A DNA stretch of 6,112 bases, taken from the NCBI GenBank assembly GCA_018335615.1, contig JAGXRS010000407.1:1-6112 (forward strand). Direction: 5' to 3'. This DNA is from Hydrogenophaga sp. Its GTDB lineage: Bacteria > Pseudomonadota > Gammaproteobacteria > Burkholderiales > Burkholderiaceae_C. Positions 1-5,229 of the stretch are shown here, one piece after another. The translations under genes were made by a program, and so were the position numbers. The notes beneath the pieces were generated by a model. The model made no database searches and was not told where the DNA came from. It saw only the letters and a program-made list of their open reading frames with translations. Each line of letters begins with the position of its first letter. The first letter of the stretch is position 1.

Positions 1-771
1 GGCCCCCGCCGAATCGGCCAGGTAGGCGGCCAGCCCCGCGTTCCACGCCTGCAGCAGGGCGTCCACGTCATCGGGCCGTTCCCTCAAGGCGGCCGGGGTC
101 ACCACCAGCACGTCGACGATCTCGCCCGGCATCTGGCGCGTGTCGAACAGCGTGACGAAGCCGGCTTCGCGCATCTGGGTCGCCAGCGGTTCGTAGGACA
201 CGGCGGCCACCACCCGCCCCGCTTGCAGGGCCGGCAGGTGCTGGGAGGCCTCCAGGGTCACCACCTGGATGTCCCGCTCCTGCAGGCCGACCGTGGCCAG
301 CCAGCGCTGCAGCATGAGGCGGTTGAGCGCCGACGCTTCCAGCGCCACGCGGCTGCCGGTCATCACGGCCGAGCGGTCCAGCCAGGGCTGGCCCATCACC
401 ACGTCGGCGCCAGCGGACTCGTCGAGCACGGCCACGATGCGCAACGCCAGCCCCTCCTCGGCCAGTTCCAGGGCCTGGTCCAGCGTGATGGCCATGGCGT
501 CGAGCAGGCCGTTGCGGAAATGGCGGAAGTTTTCCGCATGCGACGGCAGTTCGACGATTTTGACGCGCGTGGTGTCGGCCAGGCCGCGCTCGCGCGCCAG
601 CACCAGCGGGTCGTAACCCACCCAGGGATTGAGGCCCACCGTGAGCGGCGGACGCGGTGCGGGCGTGCACGCCACCAGCCCGAGCAGCAGGAAGGCACCC
701 AGCCACACCCCCAGCAGACGGCCGACTGTGCCACGCCACCGCGCGAAGCCGCCTGCCTGTACCGGTCCCAT
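1..771 (-). CDS. ABC transporter substrate-binding lipoprotein, NMT1/SsuA-like (C-terminus cut by window edge)
   Basis: 257 codons are visible and the frame is still open at base 1. The N-terminus is a lipoprotein signal: Arg residues at 11, 13 and 18, a hydrophobic stretch at about 19-34, and the lipobox LVAC with Cys35 as the lipidated residue. The mature part starts TPAPRPPLTVGLNPWVGYDP and continues with LARERGL, a SHAENFRHFRNGLLDA stretch, DQALELAEEG, and SYEPLATQM near 192-200. This is the order seen in NMT1/ThiY/SsuA-type periplasmic binding proteins, which capture nitrate, sulfonates, taurine or pyrimidine-like ligands. The ligand cannot be read from the sequence. I chose the ATG at 771 because it gives a normal-length signal peptide. 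An in-frame ATG at 831 has a better ribosome site (AGGG, 7-nt spacing) but would put 54 residues ahead of Cys. Permease and ATPase genes, if present, would lie left of the window. In some bacteria such proteins act as sensors beside signalling genes instead. Confidence 0.85.
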   Translation of the reverse strand, partial: MGPVQAGGFARWRGTVGRLLGVWLGAFLLLGLVACTPAPRPPLTVGLNPWVGYDPLVLARERGLADTTRVKIVELPSHAENFRHFRNGLLDAMAITLDQALELAEEGLALRIVAVLDESAGADVVMGQPWLDRSAVMTGSRVALEASALNRLMLQRWLATVGLQERDIQVVTLEASQHLPALQAGRVVAAVSYEPLATQMREAGFVTLFDTRQMPGEIVDVLVVTPAALRERPDDVDALLQAWNAGLAAYLADSAGA

Positions 772-859
772 GCCCGCTCGCTTGCCCCACGGGCGGCGCC
801 TGTCGACGCGGGTCGACGCACATGTGTTCATTCTGATGCCCTGATCGAATCAAGGCATT

Positions 860-877
860 TTGTCAGATGCGTGACAA
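860..877. promoter_or_regulatory. Operator-like perfect dyad upstream of the substrate-binding protein gene
   Basis: TTGTCA (860-865) and TGACAA (872-877) form a perfect 6-bp inverted repeat around the 6-nt centre GATGCG. It lies in the most AT-rich stretch of the surrounding DNA, about 30 to 90 bp upstream of the two possible starts (831 and 771) of the minus-strand lipoprotein gene. The same TTGTCA read on the minus strand could serve as a -35 element, but I see no good -10 at 17-18 bp (best match TTGATT). The spacing suits a dimeric helix-turn-helix regulator. No regulator gene is visible in the window, so the assignment is inference from symmetry and position only. Confidence 0.4.
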
Positions 878-920
878 GGTGTTGCGGGTATTTCCACCCC
901 GGCCGGTTGACCGGTGGACC

Positions 921-939
921 CGTGCCGCCGACCGGCACG
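921..939. other. Short GC-rich hairpin downstream of the secreted-protein gene
   Basis: CGTGCC (921-926) and GGCACG (934-939) pair perfectly around a 7-nt loop. It lies about 40 bp downstream of the minus-strand secreted-protein gene that ends at 981. It has no U-tract on either strand, so it is at best a weak or Rho-assisted stop or an RNA 3' end structure. Stems of this size also occur by chance in DNA this GC-rich. Confidence 0.2.
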
Positions 940-980
940 CCCCTGCCCGCGCCTTGGCACGCGGGCGTGCACGCGGCCTG

Positions 981-1469
981 TCAGCGCGCCGGTGGCGCAG
1001 CAGAAGGGGGCGACAAGGGGGCCGGCACCGGAGCCGGCACCGTCACACCAGGGGCCAGCGGCACCTCGACCGGGGGCGCGGGCTCCTGGGTTTCGAGGCT
1101 GCGCAGCACCCCCCCGGCCTCGACCGAGCCCGTCACCTCGCCCTCGCCGCGGGCCATGCGCTCGCAGATGTGGCGCCGCTGCGTATCGGTGAAGGCCTGG
1201 CAGCGCTGCACCGCGTTGCGGGCCAACGCCTCGGGAGACTGGTCCACCCGCGCATCGGCGCTGCGGCGGGAGGCGCGTGCCGCAGCGACCTCGCGCAGGC
1301 AGATGGACCGTGCGGCCCCGGGCGCTTCGCCCAGACAGGCCGCTCGCTCGTCGGCCGAGAGGGCTGCATCGCCAGCGCGTGTCTGGGCATGGGCGCCCGC
1401 TGGCGCCAGCAACACGAGGGTGGTGAGGCCGGCCAGGGCCCTGGCGGGCCAGTGAAAAAATCGTGCCAT
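981..1469 (-). CDS. Small secreted protein with duplicated C-x11-C motif and Pro-rich tail, function unknown
   Basis: 162 residues. The ATG at 1469 has a good ribosome site (AGGAG at 1475-1479, 5-nt spacing). The frame stays open upstream, but the signal peptide fixes the start here: Arg3, Arg10, a hydrophobic stretch at 11-25 and a cleavage-type AHA at 26-28. The mature protein has four cysteines in two equally spaced pairs, C45/C57 and C90/C102, both fitting C-x8-R-x-I-C-x-R. This suggests an internal duplication and, for an exported protein, disulfide bonds. Next comes GSVEAGGVLRSLET (about 115-128). The tail (129-162) is rich in Pro, Ala and Val and probably unstructured. I recall similar short exported proteins, with a Cys motif followed by GSV-GGG-type residues, annotated as hypothetical in Burkholderiales. 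No enzyme motif is visible. The next gene on the strand begins 209 bp downstream. Confidence 0.75.
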   Translation of the reverse strand: MARFFHWPARALAGLTTLVLLAPAGAHAQTRAGDAALSADERAACLGEAPGAARSICLREVAAARASRRSADARVDQSPEALARNAVQRCQAFTDTQRRHICERMARGEGEVTGSVEAGGVLRSLETQEPAPPVEVPLAPGVTVPAPVPAPLSPPSAAPPAR

Positions 1470-1486
1470 GGGAACTCCTGTGATGC

Positions 1487-1505
1487 GGGCCGGGCGCCCC
1501 GGCCC
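1487..1505 (-). promoter_or_regulatory. GC-rich stem-loop just upstream of the ribosome site of the secreted-protein gene
   Basis: GGGCCGG (1487-1493) and CCGGCCC (1499-1505) form a perfect 7-bp all-GC stem with a 5-nt loop. In the minus-strand transcript it would sit in the 5' leader, ending 7 nt before the AGGAG ribosome site at 1475-1479. This position could affect translation initiation or mRNA stability. No alternative pairing partner and no U-tract are evident, so neither a riboswitch nor an attenuator is claimed. Confidence 0.25.
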
Positions 1506-1654
1506 TGGCGGGTGCACGCTACGGCGAACCGCCCGCCCCGTCTGTGCTCCAGGCCACGCAGCCCGCCTGGCACCGCCGCGCTGCGTGCGCCAGCGCACCG
1601 ACCCGGGACCTCGCTCGCGGCGATGCTGGCATCCCGCATTCTGGAAACACACCC

Positions 1655-1867
1655 ATGGCACAAACCGCACGCATCACCGGCAAGGTCGAATACCGCGAGG
1701 GCGACGGCACCAACATCGCCATCCGCCCCGGCCCGGTCGAGGTGGCGCTCTCCGAAACCGATGCCACGCTGAGCTGGGTGGACGAGGACGTGCGCGGCTC
1801 CGCCGCGATGCCGCTCACCGACTTCAACCGCTATGTAAAGGAAGGCTGCATCCAGCTCGACAGCTGA
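1655..1867 (+). CDS. Small conserved-hypothetical-type protein, 70 aa
   Basis: A 70-residue acidic protein and the only plus-strand gene in the window. The ATG at 1655 is preceded by GGAA about 9 nt upstream. The frame is open further upstream, but that part reads as low-complexity Arg/Ala sequence, whereas the residues after MAQTARITGKVEY look like real coding. It has no signal peptide, membrane segment or Cys pair. Alternating hydrophobic and polar residues (ITGKVEY, IAIRPG, VEVALS, ATLSWVD) suggest a small beta-rich fold, followed by a helical end (PLTDFNRYVKEGCIQL). I recall near-identical small hypothetical proteins in Comamonadaceae, but I know of no assigned function. It is divergent from the secreted-protein gene (185 bp between starts) and convergent with the DUF302 gene. 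Confidence 0.8.
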   Translation: MAQTARITGKVEYREGDGTNIAIRPGPVEVALSETDATLSWVDEDVRGSAAMPLTDFNRYVKEGCIQLDS

Positions 1868-1906
1868 GCTCCGGCACCGCCCCGGGCCAGGGGATGAACG
1901 GTCTCC

Positions 1907-1930
1907 CGTCCGGCCGGGACGAGCCCTTTT
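1907..1930 (+). terminator. Weak candidate terminator after the 70-aa gene
   Basis: CGTCC (1907-1911) and GGACG (1917-1921) form a 5-bp stem with a 5-nt loop, followed by AGCCC and then TTTT (1927-1930). It lies 40 bp past the plus-strand stop codon. The T-run is short and separated from the stem, so intrinsic termination would be weak. The larger inverted repeat that follows may do the job instead. Confidence 0.3.
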
Positions 1931-1940
1931 GATTTGTGCT

Positions 1941-2029
1941 CACCCACCGTTCGGGCTGAGCCTGTCGAAGCCTTCATCCCTTCTCCGCGCAAGCCCTTCG
2001 ACAGGCTCATCAGGGCGAACGGATGGGTG
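1941..2029. repeat. Imperfect long inverted repeat (REP-like element) between convergent genes
   Basis: The left arm carries CACCCA (1941-1946), CCGTTCG (1947-1953) and TGAGCCTGTCGAAG (1957-1970). The right arm carries the complements CTTCGACAGGCTCA (1996-2009), CGAACGG (2016-2022) and TGGGTG (2024-2029). The inner 14-bp arms match perfectly; the arms differ by a 1-nt and a 3-nt length difference and a few mismatches. The centre is about 25 nt. I recognise the CTTCGACAGGCTCAGGGCGAACGG-type unit as a dispersed intergenic repeat common in Burkholderiales and some other Proteobacteria. It sits between the ends of the plus-strand 70-aa gene and the minus-strand DUF302 gene, a typical place for such elements, and could act as a bidirectional transcript end. 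There is no U-tract next to the arms and no target-site duplication was found. Confidence 0.75.
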
Positions 2030-2053
2030 GGTGCGTTCGGGTCAGACGCAGCC

Positions 2054-2473
2054 TCAACCCTGCAGCGCCCGCTGCACGCGCTGCAGGCGTTCGCGCACCT
2101 CCTGGGCCACCTGCTGCACCTCGGGGTGCGTGGTCATGCCCATCACGGCCACCGGGTCCATGAAGGCGACGGTGATGTCGCCGCCCGGGTCCATGCGCAC
2201 CACCACGTTGCAGGGCAGCAGCAGGCCGATGTCGGGCTCGGCGCTGAGCGCGCGGTGCGCCAGCGGCGGGTTGCAGGCACCCAGGATGCGGTAGGGCGCC
2301 ACCTCCAGGCCGAGCTTGGTCTTGAGCGTGGCCTGCACATCGATCTCGGTCAGCACGCCGAAACCCTCGGCCTTGAGCGCTTCCACGGTCTGGCGCAGCA
2401 CGGCGTCGAAATCGGTGGATGCCGGTTGGGCGTGAAAGCCGTAGCGCGACGGCGAGGTGGGGGACGTGGTCAT
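2054..2473 (-). CDS. DUF302 domain-containing protein
   Basis: 139 residues. The ATG at 2473 has AGGAG at 2482-2486 with 8-nt spacing. An upstream GTG in frame would add 20 residues unlike the family and was rejected. The DUF302 hallmarks are in order: GFGVLTEIDVQATLKTKLG (38-56), YRILGACNPPLAHRAL (61-76), IGLLLPCNVVV (82-92) and FMDPVAVM (104-111), with conserved Cys67 and Cys88. DUF302 proteins are small homodimeric alpha/beta proteins of unknown biochemical function. Their frequent association with redox or sulfur genes is known, but no substrate is established. There is no signal peptide, so it is probably cytoplasmic. It lies 114 bp downstream of the Hsp70-like gene on the same strand. 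The gap is large enough for its own promoter, but only a poor -10 match (GATAGT, near 2514) is visible. Confidence 0.92.
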   Translation of the reverse strand: MTTSPTSPSRYGFHAQPASTDFDAVLRQTVEALKAEGFGVLTEIDVQATLKTKLGLEVAPYRILGACNPPLAHRALSAEPDIGLLLPCNVVVRMDPGGDITVAFMDPVAVMGMTTHPEVQQVAQEVRERLQRVQRALQG

Positions 2474-2587
2474 GGTGTGAGCTCCTGATGGGTGGCGGGT
2501 GGATACCCGGTGCACTATCAGGCCTGTGACCACTTCCCTCTGTGCGCTTGCGCACCAGCAGCGTGCACAGTCGCTCGCCCGCCGCCG

Positions 2588-3841
2588 TCAGCGCCCGTAG
2601 GCCAGGCCCGAGGCCACCCCGCCGAACAGGTCGCCTTCCACCATGGCCACGCCGGGAAACTCGGCCTGCAGCGCGCGCTGGAACGGTCGCAGCGCCGAGG
2701 AGCCGCCGGTGAGGTAGATGGCATCCAGCGCGCCGTCGCTCAGCCCGGCGGCCTGCACACAGTCGCGGGCGCAGGCCACGGTGCGCGCCAGCAGGCTGCC
2801 CAGGTGCTCGCGCAGGTGGGTGGTGTCCAGCGGGGCGCGCAAGCCGCGCTCCACGTCCGACAGGTCCACGTCGGTGGCGCCATCCAGCTGCGAGCAGCGG
2901 ATCTTGGCCTGCTCCACCTCGTGCGCGATGCGGTGGCCGTCGCGGTGCTTGAGCACCTTCATGAGCCGCTCGTGCAGCGCCGTGTCGCGGTAATTCACGC
3001 GCAGCGACTGCGCCTGGCTGATGGCGCGCGGCAGGTACAGCCACTGGATCAGGTGCCAGGTGGAGAGGTCGAAGAACACGCGGCTGGGCACCTCGCGGTC
3101 CTGCGGGCCGAGGTGGCGGTAACCCAGCAGCGGCATCACCTGCTCCAGGCTGAGCTTCTGGTCGAAGTCGGTGCCGCCGATGTGCACGCCGGTGGTGGCC
3201 AGCACGTCGGCGCTGCGCTCGGGCAGCGCCAGGCGGTCCGGGCCCAGGCGCACCACGGTGAAGTCGGAGGTGCCGCCGCCCAGGTCGACCACCAGCACCA
3301 GGCTTTCGCGCGAGAGGCGGCGCTCGTAGTCGAGCGCGGCGGCAATCGGCTCCAGCTGGAACGACACCTCGTCGAAGCCCACCGCCCGCGCAGCGTCCAG
3401 CAGCGACTGCTGGGCCTGCGCGTCGCGCGCCAGGTCGTCGTCCACGAAATGCACCGGGCGGCCCATCACCACGCGCCGGGGTGCCGCGCCCAGCGCCTGC
3501 GTGGCGCGCTCGCGCAGCTCGGCCAGGAAGGTGGCGACGATGTCCTGGAAGCTCAGTTGCTGGTGGTTCACCACCGTGGTCTCGTTCAGCAGCGGGCTGC
3601 CCAGCAGGCTCTTGAGCGAGCGCATCAGCCGGCCTTCGGTCCCGGCCAGGTACTGCGCCACGGCGTCGCGGCCGAAGTGGGTGCGGTTGTCTTCGGCGTT
3701 GTAGAACACGGCCGTGGGCATGGACACGGCCTGGCCTTCGAGCGGGATCAGGCGCGAGTCGCCCTGCGGGCCGGCCCAGGCGATGGCGGAGTTGGAGGTG
3801 CCGAAGTCGATGCCGAGCGTGCCGGCGGGCGAAAGCGTCAT
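2588..3841 (-). CDS. Hsp70-family ATPase, YegD-like, without a substrate-binding domain
   Basis: 417 residues with the actin/Hsp70 nucleotide-binding signatures: phosphate-1 loop GIDFGTSNSAIAW (10-22), phosphate-2 loop VVDLGGGTSDFTVV (184-197), HIGGTDFD (220-227) and adenosine motif IYLTGGSSALRPFQ (375-388). The protein ends with GGVASGLAYGR, where DnaK would continue into its peptide-binding domain. About 420 residues fits the YegD-type stand-alone Hsp70 relatives, which are annotated as putative chaperones and poorly characterised. It is probably a cytoplasmic ATPase; no client can be named. The ATG at 3841 starts just before the first motif but has no recognisable Shine-Dalgarno sequence (TTTCTCCCCGCTC precedes it), so translation may be weak or start unusually. 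It follows ctaG by 117 bp on the same strand. A role in oxidase assembly is possible, but only from position. Confidence 0.9.
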   Translation of the reverse strand: MTLSPAGTLGIDFGTSNSAIAWAGPQGDSRLIPLEGQAVSMPTAVFYNAEDNRTHFGRDAVAQYLAGTEGRLMRSLKSLLGSPLLNETTVVNHQQLSFQDIVATFLAELRERATQALGAAPRRVVMGRPVHFVDDDLARDAQAQQSLLDAARAVGFDEVSFQLEPIAAALDYERRLSRESLVLVVDLGGGTSDFTVVRLGPDRLALPERSADVLATTGVHIGGTDFDQKLSLEQVMPLLGYRHLGPQDREVPSRVFFDLSTWHLIQWLYLPRAISQAQSLRVNYRDTALHERLMKVLKHRDGHRIAHEVEQAKIRCSQLDGATDVDLSDVERGLRAPLDTTHLREHLGSLLARTVACARDCVQAAGLSDGALDAIYLTGGSSALRPFQRALQAEFPGVAMVEGDLFGGVASGLAYGR

Positions 3842-3928
3842 GAGCGGGGAGAAACGAAGGGGCCTGGCGTGTGCCCGGCAGGCGCGCGGCAGCGGAGGGG
3901 CCAGCCGGCGAGGACCGGGGATTCTGCC

Positions 3929-3950
3929 ACCGCGGGGCCGTTCGCGCGGT
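3929..3950. other. Inverted repeat in the ctaG-Hsp70 gap
   Basis: ACCGCG (3929-3934) and CGCGGT (3945-3950) are perfect 6-bp complements around a 10-nt loop. On the minus strand the hairpin starts 9 nt after the ctaG stop codon and is followed by GGCAGAATCC. That GCAGAAT resembles a -10 element for the Hsp70-like gene, but no matching -35 is visible. It could mark the end of the oxidase operon or the promoter of the next gene. With no U-tract, neither role is shown. Confidence 0.25.
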
Positions 3951-3958
3951 GCGCGCTG

Positions 3959-4873
3959 TCAGCGGCCGGCCAGGCGGTGCGGCAGCGGCGCGCCCTGCCC
4001 TGCGCTGGCCCGCTCCATCGACTGCAGCCAGCGCGAAGCAGCCCACAGCGCGGCGAACAGGTAGACCACGCCGCCCGGGACCCACATCACCAGGCCGGCC
4101 AGCTGCTGGTCCCACAGATCCCTAGACTCGGCCGCGTACAGGGGCACGGGTGCAAAGGTGAGCAGCGCGCCCAGCAGGCCGGTGTGGGTCACGGTGAACA
4201 CCAGGGCCAGCGCCGCCGGCAGCACCTCGCGGCGCCCCGGGCGCAGCACCGACCACCAGAACAGCCAGCCGGTGAACAGGAAACTGGCGTGCTCCAGCAC
4301 ATGCCACAGCGGGTCGTGCACCGCCGCCAGATAAGGCCCGGGCGCGTGCCAGCCCCAGATCGCCAGCGCGTGCAGCAGCGCGCAGGCGGTGGGGTGGCGG
4401 CTGAGCTGGTGCAGGCGGCGCCACCACCCGTCCAGCGCCGGCCCCACGGCCGCCCGCCACGCCGGCAGCGGCCGCGCCAGCACCAGCAGGGGCGCCACGC
4501 CGATGATGAGCACCATGTGCTGCACCATGTGCCAGGCCGTGCTGCGTTCGGCCCAGGCGTCCAGCGGGCCAAACAGCGCCAGCGCGCCGAGCAGCATCGC
4601 GCCGTGAAACAGCCAGGCGTTCCCAGACAAAATCGGCCCGCGTGGCGCTTGGCGCCAGCTGCCCAGCGCATGGGTCAGCCAGGACAGCGCCCATGCCAGC
4701 GCCGCCAGCCACACCGGCCAGCGCGCGAGATCGCCCGCGCCATCGAACAGGCTGTGCGCCCCGGCCAGCGCGGGCCAGAGCCCGGTCACACCCGCCAGCC
4801 CGAACACGCCGACGGGCACGCCCAGCCCCCGATGGCCGCCCGGCCGGGAGCGCCCGCCCGGTGTCAGACGCAC
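3959..4873 (-). CDS. ctaG: CtaG, caa3-type cytochrome c oxidase assembly factor
   Basis: 304 residues, a polytopic membrane protein of the Caa3_CtaG family (about seven helices), needed to assemble heme-copper oxidases and probably involved in copper delivery to subunit I. Family hallmarks: WLTHALGSWR (65-74), AWHMVQHMVLIIGVAPLLVL (113-132), WGWHAPGPY (173-181), HDPLWHVLEHASFLFTGWLF (186-205), TVTHTGLLGALLTFAPVPLY (227-246) and DQQLAGLVMWVPGG (255-268). Many of the conserved His residues lie near helix ends and are candidate metal ligands. This is not the unrelated Cox11-type protein also called CtaG. The GTG at 4873 overlaps the preceding gene by 10 bp, implying translational coupling, but has no clear ribosome site. 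A GTG at 4819, preceded by a G-rich run, would remove 18 basic residues and leave a cleaner first helix or signal (19-40). The gene lies downstream of the oxidase genes, as expected. Confidence 0.95.
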   Translation of the reverse strand: MRLTPGGRSRPGGHRGLGVPVGVFGLAGVTGLWPALAGAHSLFDGAGDLARWPVWLAALAWALSWLTHALGSWRQAPRGPILSGNAWLFHGAMLLGALALFGPLDAWAERSTAWHMVQHMVLIIGVAPLLVLARPLPAWRAAVGPALDGWWRRLHQLSRHPTACALLHALAIWGWHAPGPYLAAVHDPLWHVLEHASFLFTGWLFWWSVLRPGRREVLPAALALVFTVTHTGLLGALLTFAPVPLYAAESRDLWDQQLAGLVMWVPGGVVYLFAALWAASRWLQSMERASAGQGAPLPHRLAGR

Positions 4874-5229
4874 GGCGGCACGACCAGCAGCGGCAGGCCC
4901 ACCATGAGGGTGGCCACCACGGCCACCGCGTACAGGGCAGCGGAGACGCGGGCCACAAAGCGATCACGCGGCGGCGCCGAGCCCGACGCCAGCGCGCGGT
5001 ACGCCTGCCAGGCCGCGTACGCGGCCCAGGCAAACGCCAGCGCGGTGACCACGGTGAAGGCCAGGCCGGCCAGGTTGATGCTGTTGAACACCGTGTGGGG
5101 GGGCGCCGGCGGCACCACCACGCAGGCCACGGCCACCCCGCCGTACAGCAGCGAGAACCACAGGAACCAGAGGGTAAGCCCCAGCGCCAGGTGCAGCGGG
5201 TGCACGGGCGGCCACAGGCGCGCGTTCAC
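4864..5229 (-). CDS. Three-helix membrane protein of the cytochrome oxidase operon, function unknown
   Basis: 121 residues starting at a GTG (5229) that overlaps the TGA of the preceding oxidase gene as GTGA. GGAG lies 7 nt upstream of the GTG, so the start is well supported. Three hydrophobic segments at about 11-38 (HLALGLTLWFLWFSLLYGG), 52-74 (NLAGLAFTVVTALAF) and 92-116 (AALYAVAVVATLMVGLPLLV) are joined by short loops, with basic residues at 78-94. Helix one is rich in aromatic residues. I recall similar small membrane proteins, usually annotated as hypothetical, between subunit III and CtaG genes in this type of oxidase cluster. It does not match the subunit IV families I know. Its position in a tightly coupled operon suggests a small oxidase subunit or assembly helper, which is inference. 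A frame extending upstream to 5988 is open but runs out of phase over the subunit III gene and is not coding. Confidence 0.82.
   Translation of the reverse strand: MNARLWPPVHPLHLALGLTLWFLWFSLLYGGVAVACVVVPPAPPHTVFNSINLAGLAFTVVTALAFAWAAYAAWQAYRALASGSAPPRDRFVARVSAALYAVAVVATLMVGLPLLVVPPCV

Noticed and set aside
68..853. A 261-codon minus-strand frame over the substrate-binding protein
   Set aside because: It is in a different phase from the frame carrying the lipobox and NMT1-like sequence, and its product is Gly/Arg/Ala-rich.
223..1455. A 410-codon open frame on the plus strand
   Set aside because: It lies antisense to the lipoprotein and secreted-protein genes, which have signal peptides and family-like sequence. 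Its own product looks like random GC-rich translation.
1585..2555. Two perfect GTGCGC-N2-GCGCAC palindromes, at 1585-1598 and 2542-2555, both in intergenic DNA
   Set aside because: The same arms twice is curious, but GCGC-rich 6-bp palindromes are expected a few times in 6 kb of this composition, the centres differ, and the neighbouring genes have no shared function.
2010..4115. A 701-codon open frame on the minus strand
   Set aside because: It overlaps the Hsp70-like and DUF302 genes in another phase and encodes an Arg/Ala/Gly/Pro-rich sequence without motifs.
4122..5033. A 303-codon minus-strand frame overlapping ctaG
   Set aside because: It is out of phase with the CtaG motifs and is Arg/Ala/Gly-rich, so a shadow frame.
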